A stretch of 64,000 nt of DNA from positions 223,913 through 287,912 of the forward strand of contig MU270046.1 in the NCBI GenBank assembly GCA_021432635.1. The letters are read 5' to 3'. This document shows, in pieces, positions 34,096-46,548 of the stretch; the stretch's first letter is position 1; the number at the start of each line of letters is the position of its first letter. A program made the translations under genes and the position numbers. This stretch comes from Thozetella sp. PMI_491 (taxonomy: Eukaryota; Ascomycota; Sordariomycetes; Chaetosphaeriales; Chaetosphaeriaceae). The notes below the pieces were generated by a model. The model was not told the origin of the DNA and searched no databases. It was given only the letters and a program-made list of their open reading frames with translations.

Positions 34096-34865
34096 GTTCG
34101 GCTGTAGACGGGTTGTTCGCAACGATGGAAGAAGGATCCGGACTAGGAAGGTGTAGTTGCATGGACTCAAGATTGGTTCGGAATGATTTTCTGTGTTTCG
34201 AGTACTTGCCCGCTCCTCGGCCATTTGTCATCATCAGCCGCAGTGCCACGGCATAGAAGTACACATACCCAAAGAGGAAATTTTGGGAGCCTCCTTGCCA
34301 GAGTTTATTCTAAGCGCAGTTCAACCTATCGCATCACATGGCTGGCCCTGTCCGAGTTTTGCAAGGCCTCGTTACCGGCGGCGCCGGCACCCTAGCCAGC
34401 GTCGGATGAAATCTTGTCCCGCGTCCTCTGCCTGTCGTGCCCGCAGAAGGTAATCTCGACCATTCGCCCTGCTTACCGAGTGAGATAGGGATTGGTGAAG
34501 TACCGCGGGCTGTGGTCTATCTGATGAGAAATCCCCGCCAAGAGGGACAGCTTCCAAACCGGGCAGAGTCGTTGGGTGCCGACCCATGGCCGCTCTCCTG
34601 CACCTAGATGGCTCAAGACCCGGAGGTATCGCAACGACGCCGGCCGCATTGCAACCACCCGGTGGAACGGAAGTCTATCCGTGACAAATCTCTCACCGTT
34701 TGAACTTTGAATGACTCTTCTCCCCTCTCCTGGCCATGGCTGCCTACGCTGGTCTTCGTATGAAAAGGGAGCCCAGTCCACGAGCTCAGTTGCCAGCGGT
34801 GGGTTTAAGATTTATTCAGGCAACCTGCTACCTTCCCAGCACTACAGCTATCCATCCGATCAAAC
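34096..34865. other. divergent promoter region
   Basis: 770 nt between the fungal_trans_2 gene (minus) and the first SDR (plus). No additional gene is supported. Confidence 0.45.
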
Positions 34866-36146
34866 ATGAGAATCTTCTCGTCGGCGAAGCAATGGGATGC
34901 CGCCACCGACATGCCCGATCTTCCTGGAAGAGTGGCGCTCGTCACTGGCGGGAAGTATGCCACGCACCCCGACTTGTCATGACCTCCGTTTGGTATCTCT
35001 CTGGAGCATTGCCTGACTTCGACCCAAGCACAGGAATCGGTCGTGCCACAGTCGCTGCGCTGGCCGTCCGCGGCGCCAAAGTCTATCTCGCGGCTCGCTC
35101 CCAGGCCAAGGCGATGAAAGCCATCAGTGACCTCCAAGCGAAGCACGTGGAGATTAAGAATGACCAAGTGACGTGGCTGCCTCTGGACCTGGCAGACCTG
35201 GCCAGCGTTGTCCGGGCCGTGGGTATCATTAAGGAAAAAGAAGATGCGCTAGACATTCTGGGTCAGTTTAGCGCCAATCCCACGCCTGTCGGCCATGTTT
35301 TGTTCTTCATTCGGCGCTGCCCGACAGACCTTTCCATTGACATGCTTCCGTGCTAGTCAACAACGCAGGCGTGTTACCCGACACTTTCCAGACGTCAGAT
35401 GCGGGTTTCGAGATGACCATGGCGGTATGGTAGGTCGTGCCCCCGGCGTCCTCCCTCTTCGTCCCCAGCCCACTCCGTCTCGCGGCGAGCACGCCCCGCA
35501 AAAGCTGACCCAACCGAGCCATGTCGGCCACTTCCTCCTCACACAAGGCCTCTTGCCCCTCCTCCGAGCCGCGGCCTCCCGCCCCGGTTCCGATGTTCGC
35601 GTCGTCACCGTGTCCTCGTCTGCGCAGACCGTCTTCGTCCCATACGCATACCCTGTCGCCTTCGACACGCCCGCCAGACTCGCCGATCCCGCCACCGACG
35701 ATCCCTCGCGGCACGACTCCTATAGCACGAGGATGCGGCGCTACGGCCTGGCCAAGTTGGCCAATACGCTGTTCGCGGCGGAGCTGCAATCGCGGTGCGA
35801 CGCCGCCGGCATCGACCTCGTGTCCACATCGATACACCCCGGGACGGTACACACCGACGGTGCAGCGACCGCGATGCCGGCGGCGTGGGTGTTTATGCTC
35901 TTGAAGCTTGTGGCCATGAGTCCGGAGAAGGGGGCGACGAGCTCACTGTTCGCCGCCGCCGCGCCAGAGGTGCGACGGGACAAGGAGGCTTACAAGGGCA
36001 AGTATCTAGACGAGAAGGGAAGAGTGAAGAAGCCGCATCCAATGGCAGAGAGCCCGTCAGTGGCGAGGGATCTATGGGAGACAACGAGAGCAGCGATCGA
36101 GGAGTATCTCAGCAAGAAAAATCTCAGAAGAGTAGAGATGTTATAA
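34866..36146 (+). CDS. short-chain dehydrogenase/reductase (retinol dehydrogenase-like)
   Basis: Four exons, 34866-34954, 35029-35261, 35357-35429 and 35519-36146, give 340 residues. The splices yield the cofactor loop ALVTGGNTGIGRATVAALA, the NNAG motif, and MAVCHVGHFLLTQGLLPLL. The catalytic residues are Ser in VTVSSSA, and Tyr and Lys in YGLAK. The first intron uses an AAG acceptor because it alone gives TGGNTGIG. The C-terminal extension is rich in Lys and Pro (GKYLDEKGRVKKPHP), as in fungal light-induced or retinol-type SDRs. It lacks a signal peptide. Substrate unknown. Confidence 0.88.
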
Positions 36147-37274
36147 GCAGTAAAGTGTAAGCTGCGATAGTCCCTTCCCAGCGACTTCTGTTCCACGGCC
36201 CATGCCAAAGCAGAGTGCTATGGATTCAACCATCGGAGCCAGTGACGCCATAGAAAAGGAAAGGGAGACGAAGAAGATCATGGAAGTGCCTGGTACATTG
36301 ATCCTGGAGCATGTCTCGCTAGCCCTGTATACGCCGTCCCATTAAACTACACTCAGCTGAGGTTTTCCCTTTCCCTTGTGCCTCCTATCTCCACGTCGTC
36401 TGCTGCCGGTCTCTGGCGTCCCGGATCGTGCATGCTATCGCGGTACCTTAGACATACAACCTTTAGCCACGCCAGCCCGGGCTCCTAGTGTACGCAAGGC
36501 CTTCATCTAGAGAGTACCAGGACAGTACAAATCACCAAAAGTAAAAACAGTAGTACGTAGACAGATTTTCTTGGAGGCCACTTGTTCTCAAGATATTGGA
36601 ATCCGTAGCGCGAGCGGGGCCAGGAGCATTCTTCCCAGGGCGGTCTCCCTTAGACGGTTTGTAACTACGGCATGGTGTTCCATGCGAGGGCCGAGATCGA
36701 AGCCCTGGCAGACGTGGCCGGACGAGATGCAACGCTGACACTGGAGACGTTTCCTCTCGACGGAGGCCGGCCAGACATTCCCATATATCCTCTCTGAAGG
36801 AGATCACCAATCCAAGCTTCGAAATAGCCCTCCCCCCTGGGGCGAAGCGGTGGTTCTGTGAGCTTCTAAGGCTGTCTGACCCCAGTCCGATTCCATAACA
36901 GCATTTATCAGCGGTGAAACAGCGCTAGCAGATGCAGTGCGTCCAGTCCGATAACCCAAATGAGAAGTATTTTCGGATGCACCGGACTGGATGGCCAGAG
37001 TGCCTCGCGGCGTTGAAGAGCGTGAAAGTATATAAAGGCTTGATTGTCTACCAAGTATCAAAGCAGTCTGCACGGCCAATTTGAGATTTGCCGTTGAACT
37101 GGGACCATATAGCCTCTTCAAGCCAAACCAATCTCCCGCCATCTCAGTCGAAGGGCTTCTGAGTCCCAGCCTTGCCAACGATGGAGCAACTCCCAAAAGA
37201 CCATTTTGTCACAAGGCATGTACTCTCACGGCAGTTGCAATCCTCGCGATGGAGTTTACTAACCTCGCAACAGC
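36147..37274. other. intergenic between the two SDR genes
   Basis: 1.1 kb upstream of the second SDR on the same strand. A minus-strand open frame at 36804-37196 has no recognisable content. Confidence 0.45.
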
Positions 37275-38195
37275 ATGCAGTTTACCAAAAACACCCACCA
37301 GGCGCTGTATAAGTCCGTCGACCCCGCCAACCCCGAGAACTCCCTCCACGGCAAGATCGTCGTGATTACCGGCGCATCCCGCGGCATCGGCGCCGAAGGT
37401 GTCGTGCCGGCGTTTGCCAAGGCCGGCGTCAAAGCCATTGTCCTCGTCGCCACTAACGCCGAGAAACTCAAGGCAGTAGCCGAGTCCGTGCACCAGATCT
37501 ACCCAAACATCGAGACTCTGGAGGTGGCGATGGATATTTCGAGTCCAGACTCGGTTGCTGACTTATTTGAGCGAGTTCGGGACAAGTTTGGACATGCCGA
37601 TATCTTAGTGAACAACGCCGGGTCTCTGGCCGGCGGCGGAAACATACACGAGGAAGACCCGGCTCAGTGGTGGACCAACTTTGTACGTCTCCCGTCCGTC
37701 CCTCGGAGCCGATGAGCTGTGCTGACATCTGCGAAGGAGGTCAACCTGAAGGGGGCTTTTCTCCTCTCCAGCAGTTTCATCAAGGCGCTCCCGTCTCCCC
37801 AAACCCCGGCCACCATCCTCAATGTCGTCACAGGCGCTTGGTACGTCTTGCCGTTCCTATCGGGCTACCTCATCAGCAAGCTAGCCGCCATACAACTGAT
37901 GACCCATCTCGCCGCAGCTTATCCGAATCTCACGACTGTGGCTGTACACCCCGGCCTGGTAAAGACCGACATGATGCTGGAGCAGTTCAAGGGCTTCAAC
38001 CTCGATACGCCCGAGCTTTCAGGCTCGGTCATGGCGTGGCTGGCCACAGACAAAGCCCGCTTTCTAAGTGGCAGGTTCATCTCGGTGAACTGGGATGTCG
38101 ACGACCTCGTCGCTCGTAAGGATGAGATCGTCAGCGAGGAATTGTTGCAGCTTAAGCTCGGGGCAATCCTCGGGATGGAGCAATTTAGAGCATAA
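37275..38195 (+). CDS. short-chain dehydrogenase/reductase with atypical active site
   Basis: Exons 37275-37682 and 37737-38195 (54-nt intron, GCTGAC branch, GAAG) give 288 residues. The Rossmann loop VVITGASRGIGAEGV, the DILVNNAGSLAGGG motif and the helix NLKGAFLLSSSFI are normal. The active-site Tyr and Lys are in GYLISK. The usual catalytic Ser position (VSS in most members) reads NVVTGAWYV, so Thr or Gly replaces it. It is followed by AVHPGLVKTDMML and the C-terminal FLSGRFISVNWDVDDL. Activity could be retained with Thr or changed. It lies 1.1 kb after the first SDR and both are plus-strand. Confidence 0.87.
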
Positions 38196-38416
38196 GCAGA
38201 GCGTTGTAACATCCAAGACACTTTTACAGCTTAACATGACAGCATCTTTCTATCCGCAAGTTTACGACGAGCCATAATAGAGCTCGTGGAAATGTGGCCT
38301 GTACCACCTTAAAAGTGGACCCTATAAGCCTCGGTTAGAAGGACACCTACTTATCTGGTCCCAGAGCACGAGTGTGGTCATTTGATATCGTAAGTTTATA
38401 GCCTCTGGCTTATAGG

Positions 38417-38593
38417 ATGTGCGGTCTTAGGGTTTATCACCTGGAATCTGCTTGGCGGGCCTGGCATCAAGTTGCATTAGACTTCGAAGATATCTGCAAC
38501 CGCTGCCGCTGGGATGAATCGTACTGGAAAGAGAGGACGTCTAGGACCGATTTGGCGAAGCACAATTTGGTGGATGAAGAAGACGAGGCTTAG
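38417..38593 (+). CDS. possible 58-codon frame or gene relic
   Basis: ATG to TAG frame whose product has a natural-looking composition: MCGLRVYHLESAWRAW, then FEDICNRCRWDESYWKER and a very acidic end VDEEDEA. No family was recognised. It may be the last exon of a degraded gene, since the surrounding DNA is stop-rich. Confidence 0.2.
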   Translation: MCGLRVYHLESAWRAWHQVALDFEDICNRCRWDESYWKERTSRTDLAKHNLVDEEDEA

Positions 38594-38685
38594 CTTAGTG
38601 AATTGATGGGGTCGACACAGGGGAATGGGAGCGGCGTGGGCACAACGGAGGAACCCGCTTGGCCGGCCTGTTATATATAATGTAT

Positions 38686-38767
38686 TACAACAGATCAGTT
38701 AATATTAGAGCTTTTATAAGACAATTAGTTATTAGCTTATATATTTTATAAGTAAAGATCTGTTGTA
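38686..38767. repeat. AT-rich inverted-repeat element
   Basis: TACAACAGATC at 38686-38696 is matched by GATCTGTTGTA at 38757-38767. The 60-nt interior is almost pure A/T and has its own partial symmetry (CTTTTATAAG and TTTTATAAG). This resembles a small MITE or hairpin in decayed DNA. Confidence 0.5.
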
Positions 38768-41658
38768 TAACTTTTTGCTCTTTAGCTAGGACTTTTTTTA
38801 ATTGGGTAAAGGTCGATTATTAACCGGTCTAAGAGTCTATTTAATAAGGCAGTCTCGATCACTTTATTATGATCAGGGCCTTTCCTTCCGCTAGCCTTTT
38901 CTCTATAGATTTGCTTGGCAACGCCTATAATGTGTAAATTTAGTCTTAAGGGAATGGCAAATGAGAGGCGCAGATATATTCAGCGCCTTTGGCGGTAGAC
39001 GAAAATAGATGTCTGAAGAGAAGTTGGGAAGAAACCTATAGGTATTTAAGGTGAGGACGCTATATTAATAGAAATCTACAAGAGTAATAGCAAGGCAGGC
39101 TAATAAATAACTGTTAAATTATACTGTGTTACAATTGCAGGGGATCCTTTGCAAGCCCCATAGGTCGCTGTTTTACACTCCCTCAGTCACAGTTAAAGTT
39201 ATTTACACCTTGCTGAGGCACAGCAGGTTAGTGCCAGTGCGGGGTGTTTTAGCGCTAGTGCCAGGATGTGCGGCACTGGTGCTAGGGGGGTGTGCAGCGT
39301 CGGCGCTTGGCCCCCAAAAGCGGCGACGGTTCACTAGGAGGCAGAATGACGAGAATCGTCTTTTATAACACATACTGCCCCAGTTCCAATACGATACATC
39401 GTTCGACCCTCACACCAACCTAGTCATTGCGGCAAAGTGCGGCCAACTAAAATATACGTACCGGTATGATAAATGTAAGGAGACGGGTGAAAAGCACATG
39501 TGTGATGGTGTGGACTACCCCTTTGAAGAGATGTGTGACCATAAGAAAGCCAGCACCACTTCGTGACATGTTCGTGAACTTAGACCGGCTTAGTACGAGC
39601 GCCAGTCCATTTACGCCGGAGGCGGCGTGCCATGTTGTCCACCACAGTAGCGAAGACTACGCCGGGGTGCTATCATCCATTGATGCCATATACCTTGCGG
39701 ACATACGCGTTACTCTGGTCTAGAAGGTGCCTCCGGCATAATGTCTATCCCGGACACCGCCAACAATGTGGTGTCTCTCAAGCTATCGGTGGCTTGCCAT
39801 AATGGCCTAGTTGTAGGCAATAACGAGCAGACGGAGCTGCGGCGGGTCGACGTATGGTTTTAAGAGCCAAAGAACCAAGCGACTATGATGAAGTTTATTA
39901 TCGTGTCTGTTGTTGAGAAAGAGAGTCTTGATATGCTGGAATTAAATATTATTACGAACTAGTAACTAGCCACCATTTGCGCTGTTGCGAAAAATGGCAG
40001 TTACGGAATGTAACGACAGGGGCGATTCTTACCTCGCAGTTCCCGGCGCATATCTATTGATTTTCTCCGGATAGACGATTGTTGGAGCATCTTTTTAGTG
40101 GACTATCTTGCCACGATTGCCTAGCCCCAACTAGTTTATGGGGACTTGTAAACGGGGTACTTAATGTTCTTTGTCAATATCTTTGCACCTATAATGCCTT
40201 CACGCAGGCCCTAACATGGAACACTGAAGCCAAGTGGGAAAGCTTAATCTCAGCCATAAATAGTCCCTCCTATGGCTTATGGCCAGTTTCGCTGGTTCAG
40301 CCCACATTTGCAGCTTGACTCTGAGGTGAAACCAAATTCTGCCTTGTCAGCGACCTTCGATTGGTCAAAATGCTAGCATCGCTAAAATTCCGTACCAATT
40401 TGGCATATGTCAATATGCCTAACTCACCATCTAGTAGCCCTCAGTAGATAATTGGTCGAAATACAAGGTTGCTCATTGGAATTTGTTTACACAGCCCAGT
40501 GCCGCTTCTCAAGAATGAATGCTGGAAGCGTGTTCGTCCAAAATAAAATCTTAGCTTCACACGAATGTTGGAGTGCATGCCTTTCGAGGGTTCGCTTCAA
40601 TGGCCTATTTTGTCAACAATTTTAACCCTGCCAAGACATCACTTCACATGTTAGTAAAATTGCAGAAATACCAGTATACCGTAAAACACAGTAACCCCCG
40701 TTAATCACCTGTGCTCTCTGATACTTCAATAATAACCACATTTACTTATTTTTATTTGGTTTAATTTAATCCCTCGGGGTAAAATACGACATAGCTTCAG
40801 TCTTAGACATAATACTGTCCCTAGCAACTCAACGGAAAGAACGGTTTCTTCAGCTCAGATTCTTTTCAGCGCATCAGCAAGCACTGGTAGCCTGTGGAAT
40901 CGTGGCACCGAGTACAGAGTTCGCATCCTAGACGCATTTTACGCCAAAGTCTTCGCTGAATAGCGCAATGCTGAGGAAGAGGGGTTGGGGCAGAAAAACA
41001 GCTACCTTGCTGGCGCGCGTGGAGAAAAAAATCGGTCTGGAACCTATCAGCATCTATCCTACGTTCCATGCGATGATCGTACGCCTTTAACTTGTTGTCA
41101 CATGCCGAGCCGAGATTCTATATAGGGGTATTTATAAAGAGACATTACATCCAGCTCTAATGTAGGTTTCATTAGTGAATATAGGTCTCCGATGTGGCCT
41201 AACTCTAGAGAGCAAGTGTAGCTCGGGCCTCAGACATGGCAAATAGTGCGTTCCGGAGAGGCGCACGCTTAGATACACTTACTAATTGCCCGATATCTCC
41301 AACCTCAGTCTTTATTTCAAGGGAGTCCTCACCAAGTAGGCGAACTCATAGCTTCCGTCCTTTGGCAATCCACCCTGCAGAGGCTTTGACTCCAACACAA
41401 AGCGAACTTAGGTACGCCTTGAAACCAATCTCTGCCTTAGGCCAATTTAATTTCTGGAGCATATGTTGACATTTCGGATGCAATCCAGGAATGGCCCATT
41501 ATCCGTGTCTACACCGTCTGGGGCATTACACGCAATCCCGGGTTGGCTGACTGTGAGTGTAGTTCGCATCCAGCCAAGTGAGCAGCTCGTGACATTATAA
41601 CATTAACTTTACAGATATTTTCCTTCCTGCATGGGTGGGTTTGTTCTCCCCAGACGCA

Positions 41659-44600
41659 TCAATCCGAACCGAGGAAGCGTGAATACCGAAATGTCCGTCG
41701 TTCCGCCGAATGCAAGTTGGTGGATCTCATGCTTGATTGAAATACTGCCCATGATAGTCCCGCTAGTTGGGAGTTTCCTGGAACAGCACCACTTCTGTAG
41801 TGGTCAGCCCAAAACCTCAAGGCATAGCCGCGGAATGCAAACTCCTCATCGCCCTCAAGGTTGGTTTTACTCTCAGCAAATCTTCTCGCTGTGTCCTTTT
41901 CAAGCCTAATATATAGGAGTTTCCCGTACCACACACAGATTTGGGCCAAGATAAAGTTTGCTTCTTGGAGGGTAAAAGTCCCGGCCCAGCGCACTTCTGG
42001 AGCAAGACTGTTCTCATCAACTGAATTCCGCTCTGTATTATTAGTCCTCGTTGGTTCACAAGGCGAGGCTGAGTTGGTGGTCAAGATTAGAAATTCTTTT
42101 GCTGTCAAGTGGATGAGGTGAATCTCCGATCTCATCACAACAACAAATAGGCCACACAAATTGCGAATTTCTGTTTTCAGCTCTTCCTCAGTCATCTGAA
42201 AGTCAAGGTCATCAAAAGATTGACAGCACTCGCCAATGTTCAACGCTATGTTCATTTCGCGTAGCGTCAAAGGCCTTTTTGCCGCGATAACGATATTCAA
42301 CAGTCTCCTCGCTTTTGGGATATCTAAATTTTTAGCCAATATAGACTCATATGCTTTTTCAACGGTGTTTGGCAGAGTGGAAAGCAGGTTGGGTAGATTT
42401 TTCTCCGTGATCTTCGTGGTTTCGAATATGACGTCGAATACGAGGGTGACCCAAAGGTATGTCCGATTTTCAACCTTGATGAGCTCTCGGTGCAGTAAGC
42501 ACCGGACTTCCTCCCTTAGCCATGTGAGCTGCTGGACCCTCACAGAAATGACGTGGTCAACTTCTTGTTTAATAGACTCCAAATCATCCTCACCAGAGAT
42601 TCGGGTAAAGGGTGCTTGGTTAAGCAGCAATAGGAACCGACGTTCAATATCGACATATGGCCGACAGGTGATGAAGAACTTGATAGATGGTACCAGCGTG
42701 CCTTCATTTCGATAGTAAAGATGTTGCAGAGATTGGATCAGCTGTGCTCTCCCAACCTTTTCGCACTCATCCAATGCGTCCAAGACGCATACAACAATGC
42801 CGTCTCTCCAGTTGGAAGCCGCCTTTAGAAGAATGTCCCATAACATTGGGAAATTCTCCTCCCCTTTTCGAATCGGTTCCAAGGTGGATGTTGCGTATCT
42901 CAACAAGGATCGCTGTTGTGTGAAAAGCTGATGCAAGAGGGCCTTGATGGCGTTAAGAACGCTTCTACGGCCCACATCGTCGTCTTTGAAAAAGAAAAAG
43001 CAAGTTGCACTTGCTTTGGAACTTTTCAGCTCATTATCGATGAGGGACTTTGCGAGCACCGATTTTCCACTTCCTGGATCACCAGATACCCATAGAACTC
43101 TAGGCGACACTGCTTCCTGGATATTGACCTTACACCAGGCTTGAAAATAAGGATGCCGGAGGACCCAGTTACAAGTCCCTTGCACCCGATCCGAAATCCA
43201 AGCTTTGTGTTCGAGGTATGTGGCGGGTCCAAGCCTCCGCAATGCCTCAAGCTCCTGCTTTTCTGTGCGTTGATTAGAAAATCAAGCAATAAATGTTCGG
43301 GAAGTGCACCAACCCTGGGCCTGCGTAATGTCATGCATTACTGGTTCCACTGAGTCATCCTGGCAAGTCAGCTCTGTTCGCCGCAGTTAATTGATAAGTT
43401 AACCCCAGTCTAAAGAAAAGCCATATGTAAGTTAAAACGATGCTATGTTATAGTCCCTTGGCCGAGAACAAGAATCCGCGCTCAACATTTTTAGTCGGCA
43501 CAGGGACTGTTGGCTCAAGGACCTGACTCCAACCACTGACCAAAGAACCAGGACAGCGTCCAATACATGAGCGGAAAGGAGAGGAGTTGTAAAATATAAC
43601 AAGTGGATTCTTAGATACCAAATCCTTACTCTCTGAATAGGCGTCTCAATCCCTTACCCTGTCACCGTTCCATTCCCACGGTAATCTGCGAACGCTATGA
43701 CTCACCTGAAGTCAGCGGAAGGTCCTCCAGTTCCAACCGTCCTAGAAGCACCTTCGCACACGCTGCAGCGCTCACCGCCGCGTAGTCTTGGAACACTTTG
43801 TTCTTGTGGCTGTCTGCATAGTCACTCACACCCTTAACGACCACTGTTGGAATATTGTCCCACACACCAGCTCCCTCCATCTCGAAGCCGATCACTTTGG
43901 ATTTGTCGATGAGTTCCTTTCGATAGGAGCTTGATCTGATAAGCTGATCCGCGGAAGCAATTCTACCAAAGTGAAGGCGCAGCCCAGGGGGGGGGGATGG
44001 AGAGGGCGGGGTCGAGTGAGGCGGTGCAAGCGAGTTGGTCGACCCAGTTGAGAATGCCGTTTGAGATGGGTTCTTGTCACTGCTAGGGTCAGCCCGTTTA
44101 TCAGTGGGAAGTTTCAGCCGTTCACGGCATTCCAGATAAGCATCGTCGCAGCCCAGCTTTGCGCAAGAGGCTTCTTGCGCTGCCTGACATGATGCTGGAT
44201 CTTCCTGGCATTGTTTACACTTGGATGTTTCGGAATGCCGGTGTTGGTTCTCAAGCAGCTTGTCCTTCTCTCTACCCGGGTACGTAGAATCCTGGGGGCA
44301 ATCCTGGAGGAGAGTTTCAACAGACTTTTCAACATCTTCTTGAATTGTGCCTATTTCTGCCAAGCACGCTTTCAAAAAGCTTCTGATCGGTTTAGGCGCA
44401 CGTCCGAGAACCTCCTCCACGTTTTCATATGGTTTCATCCCGCTGTCATGTATTCGTGCGTGATCCGTTTGGAAAACGTGAGTGCTGATTAAAACATCCC
44501 CAAGTATGATGTCCTCGCCCTTGAAATCCTTCGGTGCGCCAGCGCATACACCGACAACAAATGCTAACTTGATGTTCGGATAGCTCACGCGGGCCAGGGC

Positions 44601-44843
44601 CGATGCAGTGGCAGCTGATTCTTTCCCAGAACCAGGCAGTTGAATTATCACCACGTCGTGGTCCCCAATTCGGCCGGGTTTATAGGTGTTTGAGTCGCCT
44701 TCCACTTTACCGAAACGTTTGCGATAGGCTCTTTTCGTGAAATCCATGTCGAGCGCAGCAGCCATGGCTCTGAACTCTAGGGAAAGTGCGCATAGAACTG
44801 CAACTCGAAAGGACGAGCGGTCGTTGGGTATTGAGTCGGCCAT
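41659..44843 (-). CDS. PNP-NACHT NLR-like protein without C-terminal repeats
   Basis: Exons 44843-43706, 43373-43314 and 43262-41659 give 933 residues in phase. The N-terminal 379 residues are a nucleoside phosphorylase-like domain: VAVLCALSLEFRAM, VGVCAGAP, LHFGRIASADQ, GFEMEGAGVWD and VVVKGVSDYADSHKNK. It has the usual Cys-rich insert (CKQCQEDPASC). After a linker comes the NACHT module, with HPYFQAW, Walker A GDPGSGKS (about 460) and Walker B VVCVLDALDE. These receptors act in fungal allorecognition and immunity. The protein stops shortly after the winged-helix part, with no ankyrin, WD or TPR array. The first intron is long (332 nt) and its acceptor uncertain. Two separate genes would be the alternative. 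MADS start chosen over an upstream ATG at 44903. Confidence 0.78.
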
Positions 44844-45783
44844 GGTGTGGTTATTGGACGTATGACTGTGGGGCAAGTACTTGGCAAACAACAATATTCG
44901 CAACGTTTGAGGATTAGAAGCGAGAGTAATTCATTTGGCGGGAATTGGGTAGAAGGAGACAACGTGAACGGGATGAAGTACCCGTGCCGCTCCCCACGGA
45001 ATTAGTGCACATGTATCCAATGAAGTGGGGTGTGGCACACAATTCGTTCCAATAAAAATTTCGCTGGGGACCACGTGTTCGCGCAGTTAACAAGACATGG
45101 ACTTCTGGACGACTGATAAATGCGCACCCGGGTGCCCATGTATCAGTCTCCCCATGTCGCCTCCGGAGTAATACTCCGAGCCCTACAGTACTGCGGCAAC
45201 TTCCGAATCTCAATCCAATCTGCCTCATGTTCAGTCTAGATGAAAAATTCCAGCACTTTAAGAACTGCTATCTCCAGCTTCGTTCCTCAGGGCTTTGGCG
45301 AACCGCTTGCAGTTTGCGTCTCCTGTTGCGATGCCCAAAGAATGCACCTTTAGAGGTCTGGTAGGCGTCGCTGTACGTTAGACAAATTAATAAACATCAT
45401 CTGCTTCAGGTTTGATAGAATGTCCCTTTCATGTGCTACCGTAGTTTATATGGGATACCTTCCCGTTTGCGAGACTCTACACGAGGTGTCCATTAGATCT
45501 TACTACCAGAAAGATACTGTTTAATTTCTCCGGCCAGTCAAAGGCCATATTGAAGACGTCTGGGTCTTCACAGCTGAGACAGTTGTCCTGGGGCCAGACA
45601 CTTCCGTTGTAGAAAACCAGAACCTTCCATTATCTTATGAGGGGACGGGAACCCAGCTAAATACGGTAGCCTCTGGGCTTAGAACATGGGCGCCTTCAAT
45701 TCCCCCTTCAAGATCCGCACCGTTTATTCGTTAGCTCCGGCTGTGCCACGCTTTCTTGGATGCTGCAGTTGCCAGGCCATCTA
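44844..45783. other. intergenic, no gene seen
   Basis: Upstream of the PNP-NACHT gene and downstream of the small secreted protein gene, both minus-strand. Only short frames. Confidence 0.5.
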
Positions 45784-46548
45784 TCACCAACCCTCATCAC
45801 CCTCCAACCATTGCGTCAGCGTCAGGGCGAATAAACAAGTCCCTTCTTTTCCCTCTCCCCCCAGTGAAGCCTCAATCTCAAACGTCCAGATGCCCGTCTG
45901 AACAAACGGTCCCGGGATCCAGTAGTCGGTCAGGATATCGGAACGGCCTTCAAGCGCCATGTGGTCGACGTATGCGCCCGTGGCGTCGCGGATCCCAAGA
46001 TGTGCTCCCTCGGCCAGCTCCGCAGTACGAAGGGGAAATGTAAAAGTGTGGGGTTTTATATCTTCGCCCTTTTTCTTCTCGAGGACGGCCGAGAGGGTAA
46101 TTGAGAGGGTTGCGCCTGAGAGATGGGCGGGTTCTAGGTGCAGCTTTTGTCGTGTAGAGGGTGGGATCTCGCCACGGAGAAGGATAAAAAAGTATTTGCT
46201 CCTGATACTATCAGATTTCTTTTGAAAACGCCGATTTTATTCTTTTGAAGTTGGTCTAGGTAGGTAGTATTGGCAAAAGAAAACTTACACTGGGATGGGT
46301 GATGGGGCGATCTCGAGAAACTCAATGTCAAATATTTGCTCGGCTTTGGGGACCGGCCCGTAAAAGGCGTCGTTATGCCCCGGGACGCCCTGTTTGGACG
46401 ACTCGGCCCCCGGCATGGTGATGGGTTTGTTTTTTGTGAGCGGATGTTGGATGTCGTTGTGCGAGGCGGAAGCGGCCGCGGCCGCAGTAAGGCTCAGCGC
46501 GCTCAAGGAAAAGATCGAGCCGAGTTGTAGAATGATTTTCGTTTTCAT
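45784..46548 (-). CDS. secreted beta-rich protein, unknown function
   Basis: Exons 46548-46289 and 46201-45784 (81-nt intron) give 225 residues. A signal peptide of about 26 residues ends in the alanine stretch TAAAAASAS. The mature protein alternates hydrophobic and polar residues: FDIEFLEIAPSPIPVSKYFF, ATLSITLSAVL, THTF-like strands and TGIWTFEIEA, with one Cys near the end (GTCLFALTLTQWLEG). This suggests a beta sandwich. It vaguely resembles lipid-binding ML-like secreted fungal proteins, but the usual cysteine pairs are absent, so I leave it unnamed. It diverges from the GDSL gene. Confidence 0.75.

Larger units (their letters stand above)
38196..41658. other. 3.5-kb gene-poor, AT-rich region
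   Basis: The stretch from about 38650 to 39120 is strongly AT-rich and contains an 11-bp inverted repeat. Open frames are short, with many stops in all frames. On the minus strand at about 41290-41460 a broken frame (KAYLSSLCVGVKASAGWIAK, stop, then GEDSLEIKTEVGDIGQL) might be a decayed part of an NLR-type gene like the one next to it. This is only an impression. It looks like a region of old transposon or gene decay. Confidence 0.4.
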
